The notes: generated by a model not told the origin, from the sequence alone. Shown: positions 9,800 to 19,924, counted from the stretch's first letter. The stretch is 64,000 bases of DNA from DAIQRJ01 sp963708795 (GCA_963708795.1 CAVPUH010000003.1:217858-281857); one strand, 5' to 3'. Made by a program: numbers and translations.

Positions 9800-11677
9800 G
9801 TGTCGACCCCACCTGCGCAGCACTCGGGGCCGCCGGGCAATCTCCCGCCCGGGGTGGACGCGGCCACGCTCGCTCGTCGCTACGAACCGGTGTTGCGTTT
9901 CACCGACGGCGAGATGTTCTTCCCGATGGCCGTCGATGCCTACGTGGCGCAGTCCGCGTTGTGGGTGAAGAGCCAACCCGGCGACGGTCAGAACCGGGGG
10001 GACCGGATCGCGTTCCCACTTGTCGAGCACGGCCGACTCGACCTCGACCGCCTGTGCCGCGAGAGCCGCCAACGGCCCGGCGAGAACCTCGAGCTCCGTT
10101 ACGTCGAGGCGGGACTGGGCTGGCGGGAGCTGCGCGACTGGCGACGGGAACCCGACCGGCCCCGGTTCAGGCCGTCGCCACGCCTGGCCGCCGTCGGTCT
10201 GCCGGGACGTGTCATCGACCTGTTCTTCCGACTCTCGCTGATCTTCCGCGGTCGCGTCCCGCGCGGGCTCACCGCGGCCACGCAACGCGCCTACCAAGAG
10301 GCCAGGGCAACCGCAGGAAACGACTGCCCGTACTACGTGCGCGTCACCACCGACGGCGGCTACACCGTCGTCCAGTACTGGTTCTTCTACGCCATGAACG
10401 ACTGGCGGACGTCCTTCGCCGGGGTCAACGACCACGGCGGGGACTGGGAACAGGTCACCCTCTACCTCGCGCCGGACGTCGATGAGGTGCTCCGGCCGGC
10501 CTGGGTGGCGTTCTCGTCCCACGAACTGACCGGCGGCGACGTCCGCCGGCGACACGACGACCCCGATCTCGAATGGGTCGACGGCACCCACCCGGTCGCG
10601 TACGTGGGCGCAGGCTCGCACTCGGGTGCGCCACTACGCGGCGAGTACCTCGTCCAGCTCGAACTCCCGTTCCTGCAGCGGCTCGCCGGCATCAGCGGGA
10701 GCATCCGCGAGACGCTGATGCCCTGGACCCGTGGGCGACCGCACCCCGGTCTCGGAATTCCCTATGTCGACTACAAGCGCGGCGACGGACGCCAGCTCGG
10801 ACCGGGCGGTGACAGCAACTGGACCGCCGTCCCGGTCGACGAGGACACCGGCTGGATCCACGACTTCCGTGGGCTCTGGGGCCTCGACACCGACGACCCG
10901 TTCGGCGGCGAGCGTGCCCCGGCGGGTCCGCGGTACGAGCGTGACGGTTCGATCCGGCCCAGCTGGGCCGATCCGGTCGGCTGGGCGGCCTTGGACTCGG
11001 TACCCGCGACACCGGCCGAGCAGCTCGCCGCCCGGTCCAACCGGCTGGCCGACATCGAGTGTCGGAGTCGAGAGATCGACGCTGAGATCGAGCTCGCGCA
11101 GGCCCAGGCCAGAAGCCTGGCGGCAGGTAGCCGAGCGCTCGCGCTCAGTGGAGTGCGGTCACGCCGGCGCGCGGGCACGACCTCCGGCGACACCGTTGCG
11201 GCCACCGGTGCAGCAGCGGCCGCCGTGGCCGAGCTCAGGGCATCACGGCGGGCACTGACGATCGAACGGGAGGCACTCGACCGCCAGCCCGCACCTGCCG
11301 ACGAACCCGTGCACGCCCACCTCCGGCACCGCCAGACGCCGTTGGCCGATCACGTGCTCGACCGCAGCGTGCTCGTCAGGTTCTGGGCGGGCGCATCGTT
11401 GTCGATCCTGCTGGCGCTGTTCGGGCTGGCACTCATCCTCGATCTCGACGCTCTGCCGCGGCTGCTCATCGGCGGGGTGCTGGTCGTCATGACGCTCGAG
11501 GCCGCGATCCGTCGACGGCTCGTCGCCTTTCTCCTCGGGCTGCTCATGGTCGCCGTCGCCGTCGCCGTTCTGTGGCTGCTGGTCGACAACTGGCGCATCG
11601 GCCTCGGGTTCCTCGCGCTGGTCGTGGCGGGTGCGGTCGCGCTGGCCAACGTGCGGGTGCTGCTCGCGCGTCGCTGA
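9800..11677 (+). CDS. Vps62-like domain protein with coiled coil and C-terminal membrane helices
   Basis: A 625-residue protein of unknown function. Residues about 25-360 resemble the Vps62/DUF946 family: RYEPVLRFTDGEMFFPM near the N-terminus and a later QYWFFYAMNDWR...NDHGGDWEQVTLYL block with THPVAYVGAGSHSG. Residues about 405-500 are rich in Arg, Glu and Ala in heptad-like order (RLADIECRSREIDAEIELAQ) and probably form a coiled coil. Residues about 525-625 contain three to four hydrophobic helices near the C-terminus. There is no signal peptide, so the large N-terminal domain would be cytosolic and tail-anchored. The GTG start fits the leaderless promoter. Confidence 0.75.
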   Translation: MSTPPAQHSGPPGNLPPGVDAATLARRYEPVLRFTDGEMFFPMAVDAYVAQSALWVKSQPGDGQNRGDRIAFPLVEHGRLDLDRLCRESRQRPGENLELRYVEAGLGWRELRDWRREPDRPRFRPSPRLAAVGLPGRVIDLFFRLSLIFRGRVPRGLTAATQRAYQEARATAGNDCPYYVRVTTDGGYTVVQYWFFYAMNDWRTSFAGVNDHGGDWEQVTLYLAPDVDEVLRPAWVAFSSHELTGGDVRRRHDDPDLEWVDGTHPVAYVGAGSHSGAPLRGEYLVQLELPFLQRLAGISGSIRETLMPWTRGRPHPGLGIPYVDYKRGDGRQLGPGGDSNWTAVPVDEDTGWIHDFRGLWGLDTDDPFGGERAPAGPRYERDGSIRPSWADPVGWAALDSVPATPAEQLAARSNRLADIECRSREIDAEIELAQAQARSLAAGSRALALSGVRSRRRAGTTSGDTVAATGAAAAAVAELRASRRALTIEREALDRQPAPADEPVHAHLRHRQTPLADHVLDRSVLVRFWAGASLSILLALFGLALILDLDALPRLLIGGVLVVMTLEAAIRRRLVAFLLGLLMVAVAVAVLWLLVDNWRIGLGFLALVVAGAVALANVRVLLARR

Positions 11678-11710
11678 GAGCTGACGACCGGACCCGGTCA
11701 CCGCGCTGGG

Positions 11711-11716
11711 TAGGGT
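11711..11716 (+). promoter_or_regulatory. -10 box TAGGGT for the idi-crtEIB operon
   Basis: TAGGGT is followed by six bases and the GTG start of idi at 11723. It is the only candidate promoter for the whole rightward carotenoid operon, since each later gene overlaps its neighbour. Confidence 0.65.
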
Positions 11717-11722
11717 CACGCC

Positions 11723-12278
11723 GTGACCCCCGTCGAAACAGCCGCCGACGACGTCGTCCTGTTGGACGACCGACGACGCCCCATCGGCGCCATGGACCGC
11801 ATCGCGGTACACGGCGGGAACACCCCGCTGCACCTGGCCTTCTCGCTGTACCTGTGCAACGACGACGGGGACGTCCTGTTCACCCGCCGCGCCGCCGCCA
11901 AGGCCACCTGGCCCGGCGTCTGGACGAACAGCTGCTGCGGTCATCCCCGCCCCGGCGAGCCGATCGAGGATGCCGTCCGCCGCCGGCTCTTCGAAGAGCT
12001 CGGCGTCGGCGTGGACGACCTGCGATGCGTGCTGCCCGACTTCGCCTACCGGGCGCGCGATGCCGAGCGGCATCTGGGAGAACGAGGTCTGCCCGGTATT
12101 CGTGGGCACGATCGTGCATCCAGACCCGCCCCTCCAGCCGAATCCGGGTGAGGTGATGGATTGGGCCTGGGCCCGCTGGGTAGACGTGAGGACAGCGGTC
12201 CCCGCGACGCCGTTCGCCTTCAGTCCGTGGGCGGTCGACCAGGTTCGACAGCTGCCGGGAGATCTCCGAGAGAGGTGA
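11723..12278 (+). CDS. idi: Isopentenyl-diphosphate delta-isomerase (type I, Nudix), one frameshift
   Basis: Interconverts IPP and DMAPP, feeding the carotenoid genes that follow. The family motifs are clear: LLDDRRRPIGAMDR, TWPGVWTNSCCGHPRPGE with the catalytic cysteine of TNSCCGHP, the Nudix-like AVRRRLFEELGV, and ENEVCPVF with the second catalytic-site glutamate. The frame breaks near 12065; deleting one G gives RARDASGIWENEV. The span is 3n+1 nt, about 184 residues, the usual size. Its stop codon overlaps the crtE GTG start (GTGA), showing translational coupling. Confidence 0.92.
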
Positions 12279-13453
12279 GCGTGGAACCGTCGCGACCGAG
12301 TGAGCTGTATGCACGCACCAATGTCGGCGTCCACCGACGCGGGCATCTGACGGAGGTCACGTCGGCTCCAGCCGCGCGCACCGGCGCCGCCGATGCATCG
12401 GCCTTCCTGGACGAGCTCGACGGCCGTCTCAACGGCGTCCTCGCCGACCTGACCCGCGTATGGACGACCGAGATCGACGACGACGGTCCGCTCGACGTCC
12501 TGGGCCCGATCGATCTGCCGGACCTGCTGCGCGATCTCCTCGAGAGCGGCGGCAAGCGGATCCGTCCGACCATGTGTCATCTCGGGTGGCTCTCGACCCG
12601 CCGCGACGACGAGGGCAGGTCCGACGTCGTCACCGTGGGCGCCGCACTGGAACTCCTGCACGTGTTCGCACTCGTTCACGACGACGTCATGGACGAGTCC
12701 CCGTCTCGACGCGGTCGGCCATCCGTCCACGCGAGGGCGAGCCAGCTCCACGTCGACGACGACGCGCTCGGCAGCGCGGGACGGTTCGGGGAGAGCATCG
12801 CCGTCCTGGTCGGAGACCTGGCGCATGCCGAAGCCGACCATCTCGCCGCCGACCTCGCTCCCGAGCTGCGGGCCATCTGGCGCGTCCTGGTCGTCGAACT
12901 CGTCTGCGGCCAACGGCGTGACATCACCGGAAGCGCGGCCGGCCGGCGCGACGTGGCGCACGCACGGCAGGTGGCGCGCATGAAATCGGGCGCCTACACC
13001 GTCGAGCGGCCGCTGCAGCTGGGCGCCGCGGCCGCCGGCGCACCCGAGCCGCTGCGACGACGTCTGCACACCTACGGTCGCGCGATCGGCGAGGCATTCG
13101 CCCTGCGCGACGACCTCCTCGGTGTCTGGGGCGACCCGGCCGTCACCGGCAAACCGGCCGGCGACGACCTGATCTCCGGCAAGCCGACCGTGATCCTGGC
13201 TCTGGCCGAGGAACGGCTGACCGGGCCGTCGCGTGCCCTCCTGGATCGTGTGGGAACGCCAGACCTGACCATCGATGACGTCGCCGATCTCCAAGCCGGG
13301 CTGGAACGCTGCGGTGTCGTCGCCAGTGTCGAAGAGATGATCGGAACCCAGGTGCAGGTCGGTCTGACCGCGCTCGACGGCGCCCAACTGGAGCCCGCCG
13401 GTGTCGACGGCCTCGCCCGGATCGCCCACCAGATCGCGTGGCGGGACCGATGA
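12275..13453 (+). CDS. crtE: Geranylgeranyl diphosphate synthase (polyprenyl synthetase)
   Basis: Condenses IPP with allylic diphosphates to make C20 GGPP for phytoene synthesis. The first aspartate-rich motif is LVHDDVMDES, preceded by the ESGGKRIRP substrate-binding stretch; the second is LRDDLLGVWGDP. Length of 392 residues is normal for CrtE of actinomycetes. An open frame extends upstream inside idi, but GTG 12275, which overlaps the idi TGA, or GTG 12281 is the sensible start. The crtI ATG overlaps its stop codon (ATGA). Confidence 0.93.
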   Translation: MSVEPSRPSELYARTNVGVHRRGHLTEVTSAPAARTGAADASAFLDELDGRLNGVLADLTRVWTTEIDDDGPLDVLGPIDLPDLLRDLLESGGKRIRPTMCHLGWLSTRRDDEGRSDVVTVGAALELLHVFALVHDDVMDESPSRRGRPSVHARASQLHVDDDALGSAGRFGESIAVLVGDLAHAEADHLAADLAPELRAIWRVLVVELVCGQRRDITGSAAGRRDVAHARQVARMKSGAYTVERPLQLGAAAAGAPEPLRRRLHTYGRAIGEAFALRDDLLGVWGDPAVTGKPAGDDLISGKPTVILALAEERLTGPSRALLDRVGTPDLTIDDVADLQAGLERCGVVASVEEMIGTQVQVGLTALDGAQLEPAGVDGLARIAHQIAWRDR

Positions 13454-14932
13454 GCCGGGTCATCGTGATCGGGGCCGGACTCGCCGGGACTGTCGGCCGC
13501 GTGCCGGCTGAGCGGCTCGGGCCACGACGTCACCGTCCTCGAGCGCGGTGACGTGCCGGGTGGACGCTCGGGACGCCTCGACCTCGACGGGTTCACCTTC
13601 GACACCGGTCCCACCGTGTTGACGATGCGGGATCTGGTGGCCGACGCACTGCGCGCGGCGGGTACCGAGATCGACGACGTCCTCCCCATGCGTCGGCTCG
13701 ACCCGGCCTACCGCGCACGGTTCGCCGACGGGAGCACCATCCATGTCCGCGCCGGCCGGGACGCCATGCGGCAGGAGATCGCCGACACGTGCGGCAGTGT
13801 CGACGCCGCGGCCTTCGACGACTTCGTCGACTGGCTCCGCCGGCTCTACCTGATCGAGATGCCGCACTTCATCGACCGCAACTACGACTCGCCCCTCGGG
13901 CTGATGTCCTCGCCTCGGGCCGCGGCCCAGTTGCTCCGGCTCGGCGCGTTCGGCAAGCTCGGCGCCGCGGTCCGCAAGCGTTTCCGTGACCCCCGCCTGC
14001 ACCGGCTGTTCAGCTTCCAGGCCATGTACGCAGGCCTGGCGCCCGACGACGCGTTGGCCCTCTACGCCGTCATCACCTACATGGACAGCATCGAAGGCGT
14101 CTGGTTCCCCGACGGCGGCATGCACGCCGTCCCGGTCGCCCTCGCCGCCGCGGCGGAGAAGGCCGGGGCCGAGTTCCGCTACGGCGAGACGGTGTCCGCG
14201 ATCCTGCGCCGCCAGGACAACGGCGGTGTGGCCGGAGTGCGGCTCGCATCCGACGAGCAGCTCATGGCCGACGCCGTCGTGTGCACGCTCGACCTGCCGA
14301 TCGCCTACCGGGACCTGCTCCCCGACCTCGCACCGCCCCGCGGAGCCGTGAACGGCGACTACTCGCCATCGGCCGTGGTGTGGCACGTGGGTGTGGCCGG
14401 TACTCCCGGACCGGAAGTCGCGCACCACAACATCCACTTCGGTGACCAGTGGGGCACCGCCTTCGACGCCCTGTTGAAGAAGGGCACGCTGATGCCCGAC
14501 CCGTCGCGGCTCGTCACCGCCCCGAGCGTCGACGACCCGACCCTCGCGCCGCCCGGCTGCTCGACCCTGTACGTGCTGGAACCGGTGCCGAACCTGTCGG
14601 GCTCGGTCGACTGGGTCCAGGAGGCGCCGCGGATGCGGGATCGGCTGCACGGCTTCCTCGCCGACAACGGCTATCCGGCCGAGGTGGTCGTCGAGGATCT
14701 CGTCACCCCGCTGGACTGGGAACGCCAGGGCATGGCAGCCGGAACCCCGTTCGCGCTGGCGCACACGTTCGCCCAGACCGGCCCGTTCCGGCCGCCGAAC
14801 GTCGAGAAGAAGGTGCCCGGGCTCGTGTTCGCCGGGTCGGGCACCGTTCCCGGCGTCGGTGTGCCGATGGTCCTGATCTCGGGCCGGCTCGCGGCCGAGC
14901 GCGTCCACCGATTCCTTCCCGGTGCCGGCTGA
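13450..14932 (+). CDS. crtI: Phytoene desaturase, one frameshift near the N-terminus
   Basis: FAD-dependent desaturase converting phytoene to lycopene. The N-terminus MSRVIVIGAGLAG is the Rossmann FAD motif; the frame breaks near 13489, and deletion of one A continues it as GLSAACRLSGSGHDVTVLERG, then GGRSGRLDLDGFTFDTGPT. The C-terminus carries the family signature PGLVFAGSGTVPGVGVPMVLISGRLAAER. The span is 3n+1 nt, about 494 residues, right for CrtI. ATG 13450 overlaps the crtE stop and the crtI stop overlaps the crtB start (TGATG). Confidence 0.93.
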
Positions 14933-15853
14933 TGAGTCCCGCGACCGACCCGGTCCTCGAGGAGGGTTACCGCGAGTGCGGCCGGCTCACGCGCGAGTAC
15001 GGCACGACCTACTTCTGGGGTGCGGCGCTCCTGCCGAAGCCGCGGCGCCGGCACGTCTACGCCGTCTACGCGTTGTGCCGGCTCGCCGACGACATCGTCG
15101 ACGACACCGAACAGGTCGGACGGGAGTCGACGGAGCAGACGGCCACGCGGCTGGCCGCGTTCGCGGGCCGGTTCCACGTAGGCCTCACCGACGGTGGAAG
15201 CGACGACCCGGTCATGGCGGCGGTCATCGACACGGTCTTGACGGCGCACATCGATCCGGAGTGCTTCGACCGTTTCTTCGGCGCCATGGCGATGGACCTC
15301 ACGACGACCCGCTACGAGACCTGGGCGGACCTGCTGGGGTACATGGAGGGCTCGGCCGCGGTGATCGGCGAGATGATGCTCCCCGTGCTCGAGCCGAAGA
15401 CCGCCGCAGCGCGGCACCCCGCCCGTGCGCTCGGCCTCGCGTTCCAGCTCACGAACTTCCTCCGCGACGTCGACGAGGACCTCGATCGCGGCCGCGTGTA
15501 TCTCCCACAGGAGGATCTCCAGAGATTCGGGGTATCGGTGGAATCGCGTGCCGTGACGGCAGCAGTGGCGCTCGCTGATGGCCTTCGAGATCGCCCGCAA
15601 CCGAGGGCTCTACGAGCAGGCCGACGTGGGCATCCCGATGCTGCCGGCCGCCTCGGCCCGGTGCGTCGGCACCGCGCGCATCCTCTACGCCCAGATCCTC
15701 GACCGGATCGAGGACGCGAACTACGACGTGTTCAGTGCCCGCGTGCGCGTCCCGACCTGGCGCAAGGCCGGGACCTCGGCGCGCATCATGATCACCGGAC
15801 CGCAGCCGAGTGGGAAGGTCTGGGTCGGCGATGTCGCTCAGGACACGAACTAG
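14932..15853 (+). CDS. crtB: Phytoene synthase, one frameshift
   Basis: Joins two GGPP to phytoene. Both aspartate-rich regions are present: LCRLADDIVDDTE and FQLTNFLRDVDEDLDRGRVYLP; LLPKPRRRHVYAVYALCR is also typical. The frame breaks near 15571-15574, after which MAFEIARNRGLYEQADVGI continues the family C-terminus through RVRVPTWRKA. The span is 3n+1 nt, about 307 residues, as expected. Its 3' end overlaps the start of the Rieske gene by 23 nt. Confidence 0.92.
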
Positions 15854-16840
15854 CCCCTCGGCGATGGCCTCGCGTATCCCCATCGCGCGCCTCCCCCAAC
15901 CGGGTACCGATCGCATCACACCGACCTGGCAGGAGGCGCGACCCGGGCGCATCGCCGCATCCCTGACGGTTTCGCAGATGCGCAATCCCGGCGGGTGGTT
16001 CGTGGCCGGTGCCAGTGAGGACGTCGGGACAGGCGCTTCGGTGGCGCGCACGATCGCCGGCCGGGAAGTCGTGCTCTGGCGCGTGGCCGACGGGCAGCTC
16101 GTCGCCGGGCCCGGTGCCTGCCCGCATCTGGGTGCGCTTCTCGATCACTGCCCGGTCGTCGGCGACACATTGCACTGCCGGTGGCACGGACTGGCGCTCG
16201 AACCTGGCGGCGACCGGACCTGGCGGCCGTTCCGCGCCTGGGACGACGGGGTGTTGTTGTGGGTCGGGCTCCCGGTCGACGATGAGGTCCCGACCGACCG
16301 ACCCGACGCTGCCACGCCGACCGCCGCTTGCCGGGTCGATCGCAGCCGTGATGACCGCGCCGGGGATCTGCGAACCCGAGGACGTCATCGCCAATCGGCT
16401 CGATCCCTGGCACGGTGCCTGGTTCCACCCCTACTCGTTCAGCCATCTGGTGGTCGACGACGGCTCGAGTGACGACGAGCACCTCGTCGTCGACGTGACG
16501 TTCCGCCTCAGCCGCACCTGGGGCGTGCCGGTGCGGGCGGAGTTCTCGTGCCCGGACGCGAGGACGATCGTCATGATCATCACCGACGGCGAGGGTGCCG
16601 GCAGCATCGTCGAGACGCATGCAACGCCACTGGGCCTGGGTGCTGACGGCAAGCCGCGGACCATGGTGACCGAGGCGACCATCGCCCACTCCGAGCGGCC
16701 CGGATTCAAGGCGGCGCGCTGGATGGCGCCACTGCTGCGGCCCGGCATGCGCAAGACGGCGCGCCGGCTGTGGGTGGACGACCTCGCTCTACGCCGAACG
16801 CCGTTACGCCCTGCGGGAGCGCGGCGAGTACCCCGGCTGA
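15831..16840 (+). CDS. Rieske [2Fe-2S] protein with DUF5914-like C-terminus, in the crtV position of the carotenoid operon; two frameshifts
   Basis: An N-terminal Rieske domain carries both cluster motifs, ACPHLGALL (CxH) and LHCRWHGLAL (CxxH). The C-terminal half (VMTAPGICEPEDVIANRLDPWHGAWFHPYSF and onward to RERGEYPG) matches, from memory, the DUF5914 family found in actinobacterial carotenoid clusters. Frame breaks lie near 16323-16328 and 16787-16790; both are +1 and the span is 3n+2 nt, about 336 residues. It is the last gene of the + strand operon and meets crtU head-on. The position equals that of crtV in Streptomyces clusters. A redox step on the carotenoid is a fair guess, but no function is shown by the sequence. 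Confidence 0.8.
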
Positions 16841-18383
16841 ACGGCGAGGGCACGAGCGCGGCCGGCGATCGGCGTGCCGGCTGCGCATCGGCACGGTCCA
16901 GATGTCGTGGCCAGCCAGGCCGAAGTCGCTCAGCAAGGCATTCGCCGCGAGCATCCCGGTGGTCGCGGCCCGCTCCATCAGCGCCACCGGATAGTCGCAG
17001 CGGATGCCGTCGCCGGCCAGCACGACACGAGAGTCGGGTGTCCGGACCTCGAGCCGATCCGCCCAGGGACCGGTCCCCACCAACGGGCAGTCGTCGCTCA
17101 CCAACCATTCGTCGGCGACCACCCGGGCGTCCGCAGTCTCGGGGTAGACGCGGGCGAGTTCGGTCCGCAACCGCTCGCGCACCTGCGTCTCGACCGCTTC
17201 GTCGGCCAGGGCGTACGCGTGCACCTCGACCACCGATCCGTGGTGCTCGGCCACCCACGCCGCCGCGCCGGCCTCGAACCGTTCCAGCACGGTGATGTTG
17301 TCCAGCGGGCCGTACCCGCTCGTCCCGAGGAAGGCCGGTCGGGTCGCCGTGACCGGCCGGTCGAGCCAGAGCCGCCACACGGCGAATCTCGGGGCCGCCC
17401 GGACCTTCGCCACCCGCCGTTGCCACGCAGGATCGTCCAGCCCGGCAGCGGATCCGACCAGCCGTCCGGTGGTCACGAGGTCGGTGGCGACGACCACTGC
17501 GTCGGCGCGGTGGACGTCGCCGTCGTCGAGCACGACCGTCACCCCGTCGTCGGCGGTGACCAACCCCTCGGCCGATCGTGCCGTTGCCGATCTCGACGCC
17601 GAGTCGCTCGAGGTATCTCCGCAGAGGGCACCACAGCGTGGTCTCGTAGTCGTCCACCGGCACGTCGAACAGCAGTCCCTCGGCCGAGCCGAGGAAGTAC
17701 GTGTGGAACATCGCGACCAACTCACCGGCGGCGAAGTCGGCCGGCCGGGCGAAGAAGCTGCGGGCGAAGACCTCGAGGGCGAGATGGCGGGCCGCGTCGG
17801 GGAAGTGCAGACGATCGAGGAACTGGGCAGCGCTCTCGCCGTCGTAGGCGGCGAACGTCGCCGGGAAGTCGACGTCCAGTAGTTCCAGGGCGGCCCCGAC
17901 GTCCACCGCGCGCAGGTCGGCCAGGGTGAAGCTCGGGCTGCGTGCGACGAACGCCGCCAGGTTCAGTGGCGGCGTCCGCGGGATCCGGGCGAACGAGTCG
18001 TCGTGACCGCCCGCGAGCGTCAGCGGGTAGTCCTCGACTGCGCGCAAGCCCTCCAGTCCCGGGTCGACCCGTCGGATCAGATTCCGCAGGTTGTAGTACT
18101 GGCGGAAGAAGGCGTGGAAGCCGCGGCTCATCGTGACGGTCGCGGCCTCGGCGTCGTGGCGGACGGGCCACGCACGGACGCGGCCGCCGAGTTGCTCATG
18201 CGGTTCGATCAGAGTGACCCGCACGTCGCGCTCGGCGAGCGCGACAGCGGCGGCGATGCCGGCGATGCCGGCGCCCACCACGACCACCGAGCGGTCCTCG
18301 CCCGAGGGGAGGCGGCGACGTCCCGGCAACCCGGGATGACGGACGGCACGGCGGTCTCGTCCGGGGACCCAGCGCTGGGTCAC
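16706..18383 (-). CDS. crtU: CrtU-type carotenoid desaturase/methyltransferase (isorenieratene synthase), one frameshift
   Basis: FAD enzyme that turns beta-ionone rings into aromatic rings with methyl migration. The N-terminus has the FAD motif VVVVGAGIAGIAAAVALAERDVRV..EQLGGRV, followed by the CrtU-like SRGFHAFFRQYYNLRNLIRR and FHTYFLGSAEGLLFDVP. The frame breaks near 17580-17588 and resumes as TARSAEGLVTADDGV; the end of the family is reached at LAGHDIWTVPMRSR. The GTG start at 18383 overlaps the crtT stop (GTGA). As read, the frame runs to 16706 and overlaps the Rieske gene by about 135 nt, making 559 residues, some 40 longer than usual, so the true end may lie near 16800-16840. Confidence 0.87.
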
Positions 18384-19141
18384 GGACGTCGTGCTCGGAA
18401 CGTGTGCAGGATCCCGCGCTGCCAACCGGGCATCGTCCGCACCTGCACGTCGACGAAGCCGGCGTCGCGAAGGCGTCCGGCGAACACCTCGACGGTGTCG
18501 AATCGGAGCACACTGCGCCAGAGGTAGCGGTACAGGCCGGTCCGCCCGGAGGTGAGGAATCCGAGGGGGATGACGACCGACCAGCAGACCGCCGTCCAGA
18601 TGCTCCGGGCCGCGCGCGAACCGGCGACCGAGTACTCCTGCACGACCAGCACGCCGCCTGGCACGAGCAGGTCGTAGACGTCCTCGAGCGCCTCGTCGCG
18701 GTGCGAGAGATTACGGAACAGATAGGCCGCGAACACCCCGTCCACCTGTTCGGTGAGATCCCACTTGTCCCGGCCCGCGGCCACGTTCTCCGCATCGCCG
18801 TGGACGAACCGCACTCCGCGCGGCCACGTCTTGGCGCCGGCTGCCGCCAGCATCGTCGTCGACGCGTCGACGCCGGCCAGGTCGGTGACGTCTCGCCGTC
18901 CGTTGGTCGCGCGCAGGATGGCTGCGGTGGACGCGCCGGACCCGCACCCGAGGTCGGCGATGCGCACCGGCGCCGGCGCCCGACCCGGGAGCCAGTCGAC
19001 GAGCGCCCTGGCTGCCGTGCGGAGATGGCGGTGGTACCCGGGGTTCAGGGCGACCATGAAGTCGTAACGGGCCGCCCCGTCGTCGAACGCGAGCGGCACG
19101 TCGCCGCTGGCTCCCTCAGTGATGCGGGTCTGATGGGACAC
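18380..19141 (-). CDS. crtT: CrtT-like SAM-dependent methyltransferase
   Basis: Class I methyltransferase with the SAM motif IADLGCGSGAST at residues about 60-72, followed by VDASTTMLAAAG, HGDAEN and AYLFRNLSHRDEALEDV. At 253 residues it matches CrtT of Streptomyces crtYTU operons in both position and type. Its exact substrate in the carotenoid pathway is not established. Start overlaps the crtYd 3' end by 26 nt and its stop overlaps the crtU GTG, so the four minus-strand genes form one coupled operon. Confidence 0.85.
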   Translation of the reverse strand: MSHQTRITEGASGDVPLAFDDGAARYDFMVALNPGYHRHLRTAARALVDWLPGRAPAPVRIADLGCGSGASTAAILRATNGRRDVTDLAGVDASTTMLAAAGAKTWPRGVRFVHGDAENVAAGRDKWDLTEQVDGVFAAYLFRNLSHRDEALEDVYDLLVPGGVLVVQEYSVAGSRAARSIWTAVCWSVVIPLGFLTSGRTGLYRYLWRSVLRFDTVEVFAGRLRDAGFVDVQVRTMPGWQRGILHTFRARRP

Positions 19142-19487
19142 GGCCGGCCTTTCCGTCGAGGGTGGATGTCGCAGGCGACGGTGCGGCCCGGGCCAGCCGG
19201 CGACGCCACAGCAGAATCGTCAATGTCACCAGGGTGAAGCCGAAGCCGAAGTCCTCGATCGGGATGTCCCACGGCGCGCGGATCCCCAACATCTGGTCCG
19301 GGTCGTAGATCACGATCGGGTTCGACAGCTTGGTGAGCCAGCCGTCGACGGGGACCTGGAACGCGAAGACGATGGCCATGGTGATCCAGTACTGGGCCGT
19401 CCGGAAGATACCGGTGCGGAACCAGACGAGTTCGAGCACCACGACGGCGAGGATGCCGATGACCGTCAGAACGGTGTACTCAGGCAT
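19116..19487 (-). CDS. crtYd: Lycopene beta-cyclase subunit, CrtYd type
   Basis: A 123-residue membrane protein with three hydrophobic helices. NPIVIYDPDQMLGIRAP followed by WDIPIEDFGFGFTLVTLT is the hallmark of the second half of heterodimeric actinobacterial lycopene cyclases (IPxED motif). It overlaps crtYc by 8 nt. Together the two subunits cyclise lycopene ends to beta-ionone rings, the substrate of CrtU. Confidence 0.88.
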   Translation of the reverse strand: MPEYTVLTVIGILAVVVLELVWFRTGIFRTAQYWITMAIVFAFQVPVDGWLTKLSNPIVIYDPDQMLGIRAPWDIPIEDFGFGFTLVTLTILLWRRRLARAAPSPATSTLDGKAGRVPSDPHH

Positions 19488-19818
19488 CGCGGCCCAGCCG
19501 TCGCCGCCCGAGCCGAAGGACGGTGCCTACCGCCTCGTAGCTCAGCAGACCGCAGATCGGGATGACGACGAAGAAGACGAGCTCTTCGAGCGGCATGCTG
19601 CCCACGAGGTCGATTCCCGTGACGAAGCGCGGGTTGTAGGACCAGTGACCGCGCTGGATACCGACGATGTCCCAGACGGAGAACGCGATCACGACCGGGA
19701 CCAGCGCGATCACGAGTGCGCGGACGCGGCGATACACCCGCGCCTGCAACACGAACTCGAGCGGCAGCGTGACGATCAGGCACGCGAGCATGAGCATGAG
19801 GTACTGGCCGTGCTCGAT
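19480..19818 (-). CDS. crtYc: Lycopene beta-cyclase subunit, CrtYc type; possible ATC start
   Basis: About 112 residues with membrane helices and the MPLEELVFFVVIPICGL motif (PxEE) typical of CrtYc. The first ATG in frame (19797) would remove the conserved start. The in-frame codon at 19816-19818 is ATC and reads on as EHGQYLMLMLACL, the typical CrtYc N-terminus (MEHxQYL...). A strong Shine-Dalgarno GGGAGGT at 19824-19830 stands five nt before this ATC, so either ATC is the start codon or an ATG has been miscalled. First gene of the leftward crt operon. Confidence 0.85.
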   Translation of the reverse strand: MEHGQYLMLMLACLIVTLPLEFVLQARVYRRVRALVIALVPVVIAFSVWDIVGIQRGHWSYNPRFVTGIDLVGSMPLEELVFFVVIPICGLLSYEAVGTVLRLGRRRLGRDA

Positions 19819-19924
19819 GGCGCACCTCCCGGGTCTGCCTTGCGGGCCGTCGGCGCGCCCTTCGTACGGGCCACACGGTACCGGCGGTGGGTGCCGAACC
19901 CGTCGGTGGCGTGGTCGGCTCAGC

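Noticed and set aside
11243..13429. 728-codon minus-strand frame across the Vps62-like, idi and crtE genes
   Set aside because: Antisense shadow running across three separate genes; low-complexity Gly/Asp/Arg/Val-rich translation with no domain.
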